Source: Forficula auricularia (lineage: Eukaryota; Arthropoda; Insecta; Dermaptera; Forficulidae). Taken from it: DNA of 64,000 nucleotides. The notes beneath the pieces are model-generated. The model was not told the DNA's origin and ran no database searches. It was given only the letters and a program-made list of their open reading frames with translations. The DNA is taken from positions 6,150,420 to 6,214,419 of the forward strand of contig JALMQS010000089.1 in assembly GCA_024734495.1 (NCBI GenBank), written 5' to 3'. This document shows positions 33,496-44,067 of the stretch, piece after piece (the first letter of the stretch is position 1; each line of letters begins with the position of its first letter). A program made the translations under genes and the position numbers.

Positions 33496-33738
33496 TGAGA
33501 ATACGAATTAGAATTAAAATTAAAATTAAGAAGAATTGAAATTGAATTAATTTAATAAGGAATGTTCTGAAATAAGATATTTAAATCGGAATAGAAATTT
33601 TTGAGTGAAACAGTGATTGTCAAAAGAATAAATTAGGGTCTGCCCTTGGTTGATGGGATATAATAAGATATTTTTGATTTAAATTGATTCAAGGGAGAAA
33701 AATTATGATATTTTTTTATTATTGAATTAAGAATAAAT

Positions 33739-34421
33739 TTATTCATGCAGATTAAAGATAAAAAGAAGGTAGGTAAGCGGCAAAAATTCACAGTTCGCAG
33801 AGGAGACAAGGAGATCACATGTGTTCAGCACGCCATCAGAGACGAGAATTTTTTTTCGGCGACAGTTTTTAGAGTAACCCTTAATATTTTGATCTTTTTT
33901 CATCGTTCCATCTTCTATATTATTATATGATTCTGTCTGATTAAACTGTTCGTCCAAAGGCAGAAACACATCATAATGTCCCCAATTGTGCCCTCCTAAA
34001 AATCGAAAACTACTTACTGGTCGATCCTCTTCTCCAAATACACCTTGGAGTTGGCATCACGATATACTTCAATGCGTAATGGATATAAGCATCCTGCAGC
34101 TTTCAGTTCGCAGACGGAACCGAATGTGTATCATTTAAGCATTTCCCGTTTGTAAATCTGTAGCGATTCAAAGGGATCTCCTAGTCTATTAACAATCCAT
34201 GCATTAAATTTACAGACATATTCTACAATTTCAGCCCTAATGCGGCTAGTTTGTTCGTTATCGATAGACTTATATAGAGAATACTCTATTGAATGAAACA
34301 AACAGCTTTCATCCTTAGGCATGGAAATAACTCTGTGAGGTGTTTCTGTGTTATCCACACTTAATTCCTGAATAGCTTTTATATACGTCATATTTTTGTT
34401 AAATTCTTGCAGAAAAACCAA
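33739..34421 (-). pseudogene. OTU-type cysteine protease domain, frameshifted
   Basis: The minus strand from 34421 contains MPKDESCLFHSIEYSLYKSI, which has the D-x-x-C catalytic pocket of OTU deubiquitinases, and SRIRAEIVEYVCKFN. After a stop at 34131 and a frame change, FGSVCELKAAGCLYPLRIEV and then GGHNWGHYDVFLPLDEQ give the catalytic His region. The spacing matches a complete OTU fold broken by two lesions. OTU domains cleave ubiquitin; in insect repeats they are carried by Helentron-type elements and some others. No Rep/helicase is visible here, so the carrier is uncertain. Confidence 0.75.
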
Positions 34422-34424
34422 AAA

Positions 34425-35530
34425 TAGAATTTAAAATGAAGGACGCAAATCCCACCTCAGTGAACAGTAAAATTTTACAATATCTCGTTGATAAATGGCA
34501 AGTTGCCAATGGGCGAAAATAAAAACTGGAATCACCACAATCTCTCAAAATTAACTAAATCTTCAAAATACACTTTCAAATCGCTAAGCGACTTATCTTC
34601 AGTTATCTGGGGAGAAATCACAAGAATTATTTTTGCGCTTAATGTGCTCACAAAAGTTAAAAAACAGTAAATCAACACGTCATTCTTATATTCATTGACA
34701 CTATGTAATTGATTGATATCTTCTATTTGCAAAAGAGTCACTTCTAATTTTAATTCAAGATTTTACAATCACAACATTTTGGTCAGGGTCTATAAGAACC
34801 ATATGAAATTCACTACGAGAGCTGCTGGACATTCGTTTATCTTGCATTCTCGTACTTTTTTCTCATCAGATTCTTTTTTCTTCAACCTCTTTTGTATTTG
34901 CAAATGGCGTGGTCTAATTTTAATTCAAGATTTTACAATCACAACATTTTGGTCAGGGTCCATAAGAACCATATGAAATTCACTACGAGAGCTGCTGGAC
35001 ATTCGTTTATCTTGCATTCTCGTACTTTTTTCTCATCAGATTCTTTTTTCTTCAACCTCTTTTGTATTTGCAAATGGCGTGGCCAAAAATGATTTGAGAA
35101 AGCAATTATAAATTGTGTTACATAAATTGGTAGCCTCTTTTTTTAAGTTATATGGGCAGCTAATTCTGCATTAGTATTTCATAATCTTAGTAATAATGAT
35201 ACACCTATGTTTATTATAATACTTAATGATGTAACTTTTAATATTCAATAAATTATAAATAAATTATGAAGTACACATATTAGCTAGAACGAAGAACATG
35301 TTAGTTTATTTTCTATATCAATATAAATATTTATAGTATTGTTCCCATGGCAACCTAATTAGAATCAATTAATTAGTTAATATATATCAATCCTTCCCCT
35401 TGAATTTTATTCTTAAAATTTGGTTTACATGGCGATGCCAGATTACGCCATTGTCCATTAATATTTTATAAGTTACTCCTTCCTGAAAACTTTTCCGAAT
35501 TTCCATTTAATGTTCCAATCCGAGTAGTTC
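34425..35530. repeat. dispersed repeat block with internal 170-bp tandem duplication
   Basis: The segment 34744-34913 is repeated at 34914-35083 (starting CTAATTTTAATTCAAGATTT) and once at 46335-46505. The rest matches 45990-46732 plus 49083-49256. It directly follows the OTU fragment and may be upstream sequence of the same element. Confidence 0.75.
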
Positions 35531-35549
35531 CTCGATTGTACACCGATAT

Positions 35550-35825
35550 TCAGAATTCTGTCTCAGGCTCATGAATTTGTGTTGTAAAGCCCAGATACTT
35601 GGGTGAGGATCGACATAATTCTTTAGAATTTGGACTAACGTAGTCTTTTGAAATGAGTTCTTCCGTTGGGAGCAATTGATACAGTTTCTGATGTAATTCA
35701 GGCGAGAGAGCAGTAGACTTTCGATTTAGGATTATATCAGTGTCCGAAATATCTGCCCCATTTTCGGCTTCAGACAAACTATCGGCACATATTTCACCAT
35801 TAATGGATTCAATTTCTGCATCCAT
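35550..35825 (-). pseudogene. piggyBac-like N-terminal fragment
   Basis: A 91-codon frame starting MDAEIESINGEICADSLSEA with an acidic GADISDTD stretch. The same start heads the piggyBac-like pseudogene at 45413 (MDAEIESINGEICAEF). Acidic N-termini are usual for piggyBac transposases. After about residue 30 it leaves the homologous path and no catalytic domain follows. Confidence 0.5.
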
Positions 35826-35967
35826 TGTAAAATGTAGGGTTTAAAGTAAAAGTAAATTAACGGAACCCTGAGGTGGGCAGCAAAAAAGTGTATTATTTCA
35901 GGTAATTCAGATTCTATAATATTGAAAGCGATGGTTTATGTATTATACGGGATTTAAATGAAACACT

Positions 35968-36112
35968 ATTAAATTGAAAGTTTTTGTGCCGAGGGTAGCA
36001 AAATTTTTATATATTGAAGGAGACAATCAAAGAGTGTGTTTCCAGCAGAAGACACTCTTTTTATTATCTCCAGTGTTTCCAGCAGAAGACACACTCTTTT
36101 ATTGTCTCCTTC
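35968..36112. mobile_element. 145-bp inverted-repeat insertion with 8-bp flanking repeat
   Basis: GAAACACT at 35960-35967 and 36113-36120 flanks a segment that starts ATTAAATTGAAAGTTTTTG, then CCGAGGGTAGCA. It contains 23-nt inverted arms (36016-36038 and 36090-36112, one mismatch) and a direct repeat of GTGTTTCCAGCAGAAGACAC. The right arm is the extreme 3' end. The start motif and plan match the larger element at 42846-43485. Confidence 0.7.
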
Positions 36113-37003
36113 GAAACACTTTATATTGATTGGAATGATATCTTTATTCCTCCGTGCCCGATCACAAGATCATCTCATGCCTCTCGACAGTCGACAGCAC
36201 TCTGACTACGCCTGTCCTTGCACATGTGCAGTCAACAATATATTACAGTTTACCTTTATTTTATTTTGTCAACTCGGTTTTTCAATATTTTTTGCTTAAA
36301 TGATCAATTTAGGTGGTTGGGCGAGAACAACTCAGGTTGGGCGCTCGCCAACTCACCCCTGACGCCGACACTGCTCATTAGAAAAATATGAAATGAGCTC
36401 ATGGGAGATGCGGACAAATTTTAAACATTATGAAAAATATTCATTTTACAAGGACGCCGGTAGGCTAGTCCGATCCAGAGGCGTCCATTAGGTTGCTTAG
36501 ATACAGGCGGGCAGCTTTCCTAGACCAAATCTTTACGTAGTAAATGCACCGTCAAGCAAACTCGTTATAATGGTGGCCATCATGCTGGCCCACAGTATAG
36601 AGGGTCCATAAAAAAATAACAAGATGGAGTCATCTATTAGATCCGAGATGGAACCTCACAGCTGGGCTTGCTAGTTTTGGCACTCGAGTTGGATTCCCGA
36701 TGGGTAAGAACAACCTTTCTGACAAATAATTAAAAATAATCCATTCCATCTCAGATCTATTAGATGACAAATAGAATTTATAATGAAGGACGCAAATCCC
36801 AGTTCAGTGAACAGTAAAATTTTACAATATCTCCTCGTTGATAAATGACAAGCTGCCAATGGACGGAAATAAAAACTGGAATCAACACAATCTTAAAATT
36901 AGCTCAAACTCCAAAATACATTTTCAAACCACTAAGCGATTTATCTTCAGTCATCTGGGGAGAAATCACAAGAATTATTTTTGCACTTGATGCGCTCAAA
37001 CTT
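36113..37003. repeat. dispersed repeat block shared with 45.6-46.3 kb
   Basis: 36246-36420 matches 45625-45790, 36430-36535 matches 45797-45900, and 36690-37000 matches 45905-46235. Together with the blocks at 34.4-35.5 kb these are copies of one composite repeat. The 145-bp insertion at 35968 interrupts this copy, while the copy at 45.6 kb lacks it. Confidence 0.7.
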
Positions 37004-37720
37004 CTTCTTCCTCTTCTTTTATTGTAGGCTATTAGCCTGTTTTTCTTCACAGTGCCTCAGACCTCTGTGAGGGGGGATTCCCAGCTCTCAGCCCACCTCT
37101 TCGGCGGTCTGCCTTTAGGTCTCACTGCTGCTGGTTTTCCATCTCTGGCTATTCTTATTAGTCGCTCTTCTCTAATGAGACCTATTGATCGTCCCGAACT
37201 TTTTTCGCTTTAGGATGGACACATGGACAGTATATCTTTTAGTTGTATTCGATCAAATGCTTTAGTAAGATCAACGAAACACATGAAAGCTGGTTTGGCA
37301 AATTCTATAGTTTTTTTCTGTTATTTTACGGAGAATGAATAGGGCGTCTATTGTGGATCTATTTTTCCTGAAACCTTGTTTTTCCTCGCTTATGTTGAGA
37401 AATGGCTCCAATCTAGATAGGTTAATTTTTGTCAACTTTTTTAATATTGCACTCAAGAGCGTGATACCTCCATAATTGGCAGGTGAATTTTTGTCTCCTC
37501 TCTTGAATACTAGGATAGTTACGCTAATTTCCTATTCCTTAGGAATCTTGCTTGTTTGGAGTATTAAATTTATTAATTTAGTAAGTTCTTCAACAAGGTA
37601 TTGTCCACCATATTTAATTAGCTCGTTTGTGATTTCATATCGTTTAGCGTCTCTGAGATAGGTTGCTAGGCACTTCTCAGGACGTGGATGTTGTTAGTCG
37701 GGCTAAAAAGCCCTCAAGCC
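37004..37720 (-). mobile_element. LINE fragment, internally deleted
   Basis: The minus strand reads EEKQGFRKNRSTIDALFILR and then KPAFMCFVDLTKAFDRIQL, the N-terminal RT motifs, and after a deletion RLIRIARDGKPAAV and RPKGRPPKRWAES, a LINE C-terminal block. The 3' end has GAAGAAG-type short repeats (plus-strand CTTCTTCTTCCTC at about 37005). The palm catalytic motif is missing. Confidence 0.7.
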
Positions 37721-38388
37721 CCCACCACGGCAAGGTGACATCCTCGGGGGTTTTCTTCTTTGTAATAGTATTATTATATTTTTTACCTTTAAAAACTCTG
37801 CTATAATTTACAGATTTACACCATCCTCTTCTTGCTTTTCTTGACAATCTATTTTTCTAAACTGTTTTTCAGTAATTTCATACGTTCTTCCCAGTTCAAT
37901 TGTTTTGCCGAATGTCAAATTGCTTCTTGCAAAAATCGTCTCCTCAGTCTATTATCATTCACTCCCAAAACTAGAGATCTCTGACTAACTTTTCTGTAAG
38001 TGAGTTATATTTACAAGATGTCACTAATTTTTGAAATGACAAACAATTGACAAAAAAAAAAAAAATTCATTCGAATTGAGAACCTCCTTTTTTGAAGTCG
38101 GTTAAAAACTCTTTCCATCTCCTTGATGTGTTGATCCAAACACAAACCTTTCATAAATTTCATTTTTTACAGTTTGAAAAAAGCTTGGACAGTAAATCCA
38201 AAATCTCCTCCACCGTAATATTTCTTTGTTTATTTATTTCTAATGTAACGTAATGTATCTATGTATATTATTTATTTCTAATTCCCATAAAATTTAATAA
38301 TATAGCCACTTTTTTTCCTTCCGGGTAACAATTCACAACCCGACACAATCTCATAATTTTTCCATGGCACTACATACATATAACATGA
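37721..38388. other. no supported gene
   Basis: AT-rich with one GC patch (CCCCCACCACGGCAAGGTG, about 37715) that may be the 5' side of the LINE. The third copy of the T6-GAAGTCGG motif lies at 38088-38108. Confidence 0.4.
38088..38108 (+). repeat. dispersed T6-GAAGTCGG motif, copy 3
   Basis: Identical to 863-883 and preceded by an A-run, CATTCGAATTGAGAACCTCC and six T residues. The upstream similarity shows the element extends at least 40 bp to the left. Confidence 0.5.
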
Positions 38389-39140
38389 ACTAGCTGTTGC
38401 CTATCACTTCGCACCGGGCAACACCTAGCCCCTGGCGGGGAGCGTCTCGGGCCGGGTCCATCAAAATTGCTTTAATTGGGGTGGTCGAATCAATGTATGG
38501 TGGTAATCTTCATCTAAGTAGTGATGTTAATGTGAAACAAAACGAAGGAAATGTGTCAGTCGTAGTTTCACAGGTCGTAACTTCACAGCCTCAATTAAAG
38601 CATCGAAATGCCGACTATTAAAATTGCCCGTAAAGTGGTAATGGTGCGCCACTGGTGGGGGAACACTGATGACAGCGAACCTGTCGGTAAGAAAACATAA
38701 CATCACTCAGGCAAACAGCTTTGTCTGAGTCTTAAAATATATTCTACGTCCATTATAACAAATTTATATTATATAATCAATTAATTCATTTAAAGAGTAA
38801 AAGAGCAACAAGCGGATGAATCATAATTATATAATCAATATTATGAAAATCAAAATTTTTATATAATATAATTTCATCATTTAAAGGAAAAGAATTTGAC
38901 GAGTAAAGAAAAAAAAACAAAAAAAAACGGCAATAGAATCAGCCAAATCACAGATCTTTATTTAATTCAACCCCCATTTCACCCCCCTTAGAGGTGAATT
39001 TTCGTAAAAGCTGGCATACATATACGCCCTATAAAGAACCTCGATTCCAAATTTCAAGTCAGTAGGTCTAGTAGTTTTGGAGGTTTCCTGTTGAGTCAGT
39101 CAGTGAGTGGTATTTCGATTATATGGTATACTAGTATATA
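38389..39140. repeat. insect-type interspersed repeat
   Basis: It begins ACTAGCTGTTGCCTATCACT and ends with CAAATTTCAAGTCAGTAGG, GAGTCAGTCAGTGAGTG and TATACTAGTATA. From memory, repeats with this start and the SQSVS-like GAGTCAGTCAGTGAGT stretch are common in insect genomes. The class is unclear to me. The core contains a 74-codon + frame without recognised content. Confidence 0.4.
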
Positions 39141-39194
39141 ATTTATATATTAAACTGATCTTATTAGGTATTCCTCTGTAGCCAGCTTTCTTAA

Positions 39195-39733
39195 GGCCGC
39201 TTCACACGACACATTTTCTCCTACTTGTTCCTTACTTGTCCGGCTAATTGTAAATTTGGAGGCATGGAGGGGGTCGAAATGACTGTCTTACTACCATGCT
39301 TGCTTGATTAAAAAATAGACCATCTTCTAAAAAAAGTTAATCTACTTGATCCTTGTAGTAGCAGCCAATCGGAAAGCATTATTTTAATCACGTGGGTGAC
39401 ATGGGTATTGGCACAATACATCAGCTGATATTTTGTTTCTCAATGTTCAACTCTTTACTGCAATGAATAAAGAAAATATGTCTTCCGAATTCCAAAAGTG
39501 AACTCAACAACAAATTGAAATATTAATTGATGCCTTTAAAGATGAGCAGTGTTTATATGCATTCATTGTCTGGGCACTGACACTTGCGCGCGCAACCTAG
39601 CCGGCCAACTTGAATTAATTTCTGAAAAAGCCTCGTGTGAAGCCAACAGGCGAAAAATCAGCCTGACTGAACTAGCTTCAAATTGCAAGTAGGACGAACA
39701 AGTTAGGAGTAAATAGCAGAAAAAGCCTCAGCC
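39195..39733 (+). mobile_element. PIF/Harbinger-like MITE with MADF remnant
   Basis: The left end GGCCGCTTCACACGAC, with CTCCTACTTGTTC inward, is inverted-repeated on the right (complement GGCTGAGGCTTTTTCTGC, ACTCCTAACTTGTTC), with TTCACACGAG also near 39632-39644. Inside, the + strand at 39463 reads MNKENMSSEFQK, a stop, and then QQQIEILIDAFKDEQCLYA, a MADF-type N-terminus as found in Harbinger second ORFs. The element is decayed. Confidence 0.55.
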
Positions 39734-40080
39734 TTTACTCACAATTTAAACACTTGAAAATTAATAATAAAAAAAATAACTATAAATTTCAGCCATTACC
39801 ATTTCTTAATGTATGTAATTCGCTAGGTAGGCTACGTTAAAAATTCTTTACACCCTTCCTCCATGTCCATTGAATATTTTTTCTGTTAAAATGCGTGTGA
39901 ACAAAATGCTTTTGTGAAATTGAGTAAAGCCGTTATCTGTCCGGCAAGTTCGAATGTATTGTCGTGCGGATGTTGCATGGTCGGCATGAGACCAAGCCCA
40001 GCAGGCGTTCACGATGTATACGTGGTGTTTGCTCTGTCCCCGATGTGGGGTCGGCGCGGGTGGCTTGGTGGCGCGCCCAG

Positions 40081-40304
40081 GTCATCATCAACTTCTCGCT
40101 CTACCCCATCAAGTCGACCAGGCAGATGTCTCCATGTGAAGCCGGATACCTTTATGTGCCGGTGGCCTTCCTCTGCACCCTCTACCTCGTGTACCTCGTC
40201 GAGTGCTGGCTTTGCACGACCAGGCATGGCTCGTCACCGAAGGTGGCCGCTGCTGAACTCGAGCACCGAGCCAGGCAGATGAGAAACGCCAGTCCTGTCG
40301 TCTG
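40081..40304 (+). CDS. TMEM151-like membrane protein, exon B
   Basis: A 224-nt exon (phase 0 to 2) between GCGCGCCCAG at 40071-40080 and the strong donor GTAAGT at 40305. It encodes VIINFSLYPIKSTRQMSPCE, AGYLYVPVAFLCTLYLVYLV (second membrane segment) and ECWLCTTRHGSS, then a basic loop ending RARQMRNASPVV. The YVP.AFL..LY.VYLVECW block is a hallmark of TMEM151. It joins exon A in frame, and its last two bases complete a Trp codon with exon C to give the conserved WWKA. It is GC-rich relative to the flanks. Confidence 0.9.
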
Positions 40305-41181
40305 GTAAGTCCGTCATCTCACCACCCACTCTTAAGGTATTAATCTCTCTAAGGGCCACTCGAAAATTCACTTCTCTAGAACAATTGAGACCATCCACTT
40401 CAGGTAACCTTTGATACCGAGAAGAGGAACAGACTGGGTCTGTGTTTCAAAAGACAAATAATATTAATACAATGCTGGGTAGATGAAAATACTCAATCAA
40501 CTTACTCTTCATGATTTATTGGAAATATTAGTATGTAAAAAGAAATCCTTTTTGAAATTATTTTTAATGGCAACTTTTTTAAATTGTTCAATAGTCAATG
40601 ATGCTTGACACTCGACTTATGTCTTGAACACTACATCCCTTCCACTGTCAACTTTGGCCTAACGTTTTAGAAAATTCTCTTGACGTTTTTAAATTTTTTA
40701 ATAGACACGTACGCACTTTATTAGCTGCACATTTGCACATTCCAAGAGAGGTCAGGCCCTAGGATAGTGATTTTTAACCAGTGTTGTTTCTCGAAACACT
40801 AGTGTTGTGTCCGTCATATTATAAATATATTAATAACTCAGTATTGGAATTTTTAAAATTATTCCTATCAGATGAATCAGGAAATAATCCATTAGGTAGA
40901 GAATGGCTTTTTGGTTTGAATCTCACTTCACTAAGTATTGATTTTTTTAAAGAAATTTGACACAAATTACCTGACAGAAATAGTGCGATAAAAAAGCCTT
41001 ATGCGTAGACATAGGAATATAGTATATCGGCACACACTAGTAGCTACTGAGAGACCCTCGCGCTGTTTATACAGAGAATATTAAGGAGCATTTTGGAGCA
41101 ATTAAATCTTTTTGAAAAATAATAATGCTTATAATAACTATTATAAAATAATAAGAACGGGATAAGAAGGAAACAACTTTA
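40305..41181. other. intron sequence, no gene seen
   Basis: AT-rich. Short hAT-like phrases such as TTTTTAACCAGTGTTG (about 40771) occur without matching ends. Confidence 0.4.
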
Positions 41182-41385
41182 ACTAGATATATCACACTAC
41201 CGTACTTGGGTTACAGGGATGTGTTTTTGGATAATTTGATGAAGAATCAGGATGGAACATTCAAGTTGGTCTACAGTTGTGAGAAGAAAATATCTAATTT
41301 ACTAGACAGACTCAAGGATATAATTAAAACAGCTGATTCATTGTGTGATTGTGATGAACTGTATGTTGGTAATACAAAATGTTGA
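41182..41385 (+). pseudogene. Penelope-like protein fragment (connector to GIY-YIG start)
   Basis: The + frame of 68 codons reads TRYITLPYLGYRDVFLDNLM, GTFKLVYSCEKKISNLLDRL, KDIIKTADSLC and DCDELYVGNTK before a stop. LPYLG, LVYSCEKK and KD followed by a Cys pair and YVGNT match the linker and first GIY-YIG motif of Penelope-like elements. The C-terminal part of a Penelope protein appears at 43762-43932 in the same orientation, possibly the same copy split by later insertions. Confidence 0.6.
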
Positions 41386-41654
41386 GGCGGGTATGAGGTA
41401 AAGGTATAGGGAATACGAAGTTTAGTTTCACTTACTCAGATGGGAATTGCTTCTGGAAATTACTCTAGACTGGCTCGAACTCTGTAGAAAGAAATTCCAG
41501 GAGCTACTCTCGACGCGGCCGCGATCCAAAATTTCCTACACTCCTTTTGAGTTCGGAATTGTTCATTCACGTTAATTCACACGCGAAAGGTTCACTTAGT
41601 TCACTTTTGCGGGGAACGATGGTAATAAAATGAAAATATAGAGAGATGCTTATA

Positions 41655-42642
41655 CAGTAGACTCTCGATAATTCGAATTTATAGGGACCAAACAAAAAAT
41701 TCGAATTATCGAGTTTTTCGAAATAGTGAGAGTTCGAATTAAAGAGGGGCTGAAAGTAAAAATTCGAATTGAAGAAAGTTACATTTTATTAAAGAAATCC
41801 GTATACATATATGTCATTGTATAAGATTGTGAATGCTGGTAGAAACAAAAATACATATTATAATAATACATGTGGATCAATTTATTTATTATAAAAAAGT
41901 TATATCATTTCTTCATAAAAAAATCGGTTATTTTCGTTTGGGTCGCTTGGTTGGCTGCAATCTGGTCCACAGCATTTTCCAAAGTGCTCACTGCTTTGAA
42001 CACACAACCAGATTGGATGTTATCCATTTCGGACTGTTCGAAAAAACGACGTAACCCTCTTAAAAAAAAGATTGCTTCCTTAGAAGACACCATCGGAATA
42101 TCGTCGTCTTCATCTTCACTGTCAGATTTTACTTATGGAAAGTGGTGTAGGTTTTAGGTGAAACATGATGTTAATAACTGTCAGAAATCTGTTGATTGAC
42201 CACAATTGACTGTTTCATAATGTCTTCATCAGACAATGTACCCGCTGTGGCAACATTATTGTCAATATTAACATAATCGTTGAAAGTTATGGGAACCTCT
42301 GGAAGTCTGTTCCAAGCACTCAAAAGAGGTCCCTCATCTTGCAGATCTTGTTGAACCATATCATTTCCGTCCTTGCATTCCTGACGTACAGGGCCCATTT
42401 TAAGGCTGAAACTGCACTAAAGCATTTCAGGGGTGGTGTAGCATGAATCATAGACATTGGAGGGATGTAAGTTCTTGGAAAAATTGTGGAGTGGGCCGGT
42501 CTAGCTTCACTTCGATTTATAGAGGGGACAAAAATACATTGATTTTCTTCGAGTTATAGAGGTTCTCTCGGGGGACCGAGGGTTTTCTTCGAATTATAGA
42601 GGTTTTCGAATTACCGAGGTTCGATTTATCGAGAGCCTACTG
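41655..42642 (-). mobile_element. pogo/Tigger-type element with C-terminal transposase remnant
   Basis: The ends CAGTAGACTCTCGATAA and (complement) CAGTAGGCTCTCGATAA are inverted repeats that extend inward with TCGAA-rich sequence. TA at 41653-41654 and 42643-42644 is the target duplication. On the minus strand WNRLPEVPITFNDYVNIDNN, VATAGTLSDEDIMKQ and, in another frame, LRGLRRFFEQSEMDN and QATQTKITDFFMKK form the C-terminal tail of a Tigger-type transposase. The catalytic core has been deleted. Confidence 0.85.
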
Positions 42643-42845
42643 TACTAGGATTATCTAGGAACTAATGAAAAAGGAAATTATTTTTAGCATACAAAGAAAT
42701 AAATTTATTTATAAATAAAATAATTTAAAATCTATATTTATATATAGATTTTAATTCCTTCAACGGCGGAGACACAAAACAAAGACTAAAAAACAGAATA
42801 TATCAACATAAATACGCCAAGAAAAATAATAACATATTTCACTCT

Positions 42846-43485
42846 AATTGAAAAGTTTTTGTTTTGCCGAGAGTAGCAGAGTTGTTGATTCACAAAGAGA
42901 AACAAAGAGGTTGTCCTCTGGAGGGCTAGGAACTAATAAAGCCTTATTAGTTCCTAGCCCTCCAGCAGTGACGAAAGAACACCAAGTTTTCAATATCCAT
43001 ATGATATTGACTCCATGAAAAACATTTATAATTGTTAGGGCTCTCGTGAGGTGAGTGCTGTGTGGGTGCTTTGTGCGCCCCCCATCAAGTCGATGGGGTC
43101 CTAACAATCGGTTGAGTGCAGGTTGTAGGTTGTGTGTGCAGGGGAGGGGCTGCTGGTTGGCGTTTGGCCCCTCCAGATTCGAATGTCCGAATCCGTTCGC
43201 TTCCCAATCGAATCGAGTCGCTTTAATATAGCATGGGTGATAATATTTCACTCATGATAAACGACCCAACGATCCGAGTGAGTCATCTAGCGGCCGTGTC
43301 TCAAGGCTCGAGGCACATGAGCAAGAACGGGCCGCTACACTGATGATGAAGACCAAGTCTTCGAAACTATAGTCTCAAACAAATAAATAATATATATATA
43401 CAGATATATCATCTCGATATATATATATATGTGTATATGTTTATTTGCATCAAGCAGAGGACAACCTCTTTGTTTCTCTTTGTGA
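42846..43485. mobile_element. 640-bp element with perfect 30-bp inverted repeats and 12-bp target duplication
   Basis: ATATTTCACTCT at 42834-42845 and 43486-43497 flanks the insertion. It starts AATTGAAAAGTTTTTGTTTT and then GCCGAGAGTAGCA. Perfect 30-nt arms lie at 42891-42920 and 43455-43484, the right arm forming the extreme end. A second perfect hairpin has 22-nt arms at 42918-42939 and 42944-42965 with a 4-nt loop. The right part holds CTGATGATGAAGACC and the CAAACAAATAAATAA tail. It has no protein. It shares its plan with 35968-36112 and may derive from Penelope-type termini. Confidence 0.8.
43340..43367 (+). other. CTGANGAT-stem-GAAAC hairpin 1
   Basis: CTGATGAT, then GAAGA pairing with TCTTC across the loop CCAAG, then GAAAC. 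It has the same layout as 44068-44096. It resembles a hammerhead ribozyme core but has an extra T before stem II. Confidence 0.4.
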
Positions 43486-43510
43486 ATATTTCACTCTGGC
43501 ATGACAAAAC

Positions 43511-43751
43511 GATCGGCAGACCTAAGCACATAAGTCAAAATTGTTAAATTTTCAACATAAGTCGAATTATGTCCTTTAGTACATCTAAAGTGTATAGAAA
43601 AATTGAAGTTGAAAAAGGAAGCCTGTCTGTATCTCGTCTGAGTTGACTTCTGCGCTTTAGTCTGGTTGTGAGTTGAATTGCAAAAGGGACTTATGGCAAA
43701 CCATAGCTAAAAAATTGAATTTTTTGACTTATGTGCTTAGGTCCGCCGATC
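43511..43751. mobile_element. 241-bp MITE
   Basis: The left GATCGGCAGACCTAAGCACA and the right end (complement GATCGGCGGACCTAAGCACA) are inverted repeats of about 30 bp continuing TAAGTCAAAA, with one internal mismatch. It is non-coding and lies just left of the Penelope C-terminal fragment. Confidence 0.75.
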
Positions 43752-43761
43752 CTAATAACAT

Positions 43762-43932
43762 GCTATTGAATTTGGACGTGATATAAGGGAAGAAAACTTC
43801 AAAATCATTCAACGGGAGAGTAACACCTATAAACGTTTTATATTAGAGAGTCTATACATAAATAAATATGACTCCAATCTAAACACCCAATTTGATTTTA
43901 AACTTAGCAACCAATTTAGAGATTATATCTAG
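43762..43932 (+). pseudogene. Penelope-like protein, C-terminal fragment
   Basis: The frame AIEFGRDIREENFKIIQRES, NTYKRFILESLYINKYDSNL, NTQFDFKLSNQFRDYI ends at the stop 43930-43932. The E..Y.KR..LES.YI motif closes the GIY-YIG domain of Penelope-like elements. The natural stop is followed 136 bp later by the hairpin at 44068-44096. Confidence 0.7.
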
Positions 43933-44067
43933 GGATTACATTTTTCTGAGTTTTTCATTTTTATTTTATTTTTTCAAGGTTTAATTGCCTTTCTCTTTGT
44001 TCATCAGAGTTAATAAATATGTGAAAAGAGTATATATGGAGGAATATCTAAATTCAATTTTAATTAA

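Noticed and set aside
42844..43251. 135-codon minus-strand frame as a gene
   Set aside because: It crosses the inverted-repeat arms and inner hairpin of the 640-bp element and has no recognisable content.
43331..43385. Functional hammerhead ribozyme
   Set aside because: CTGATGA and GAAAC...GTC are present, but there is an extra T between the core and stem II, and the bases before CTGATGA do not pair with those after GTC beyond one pair.
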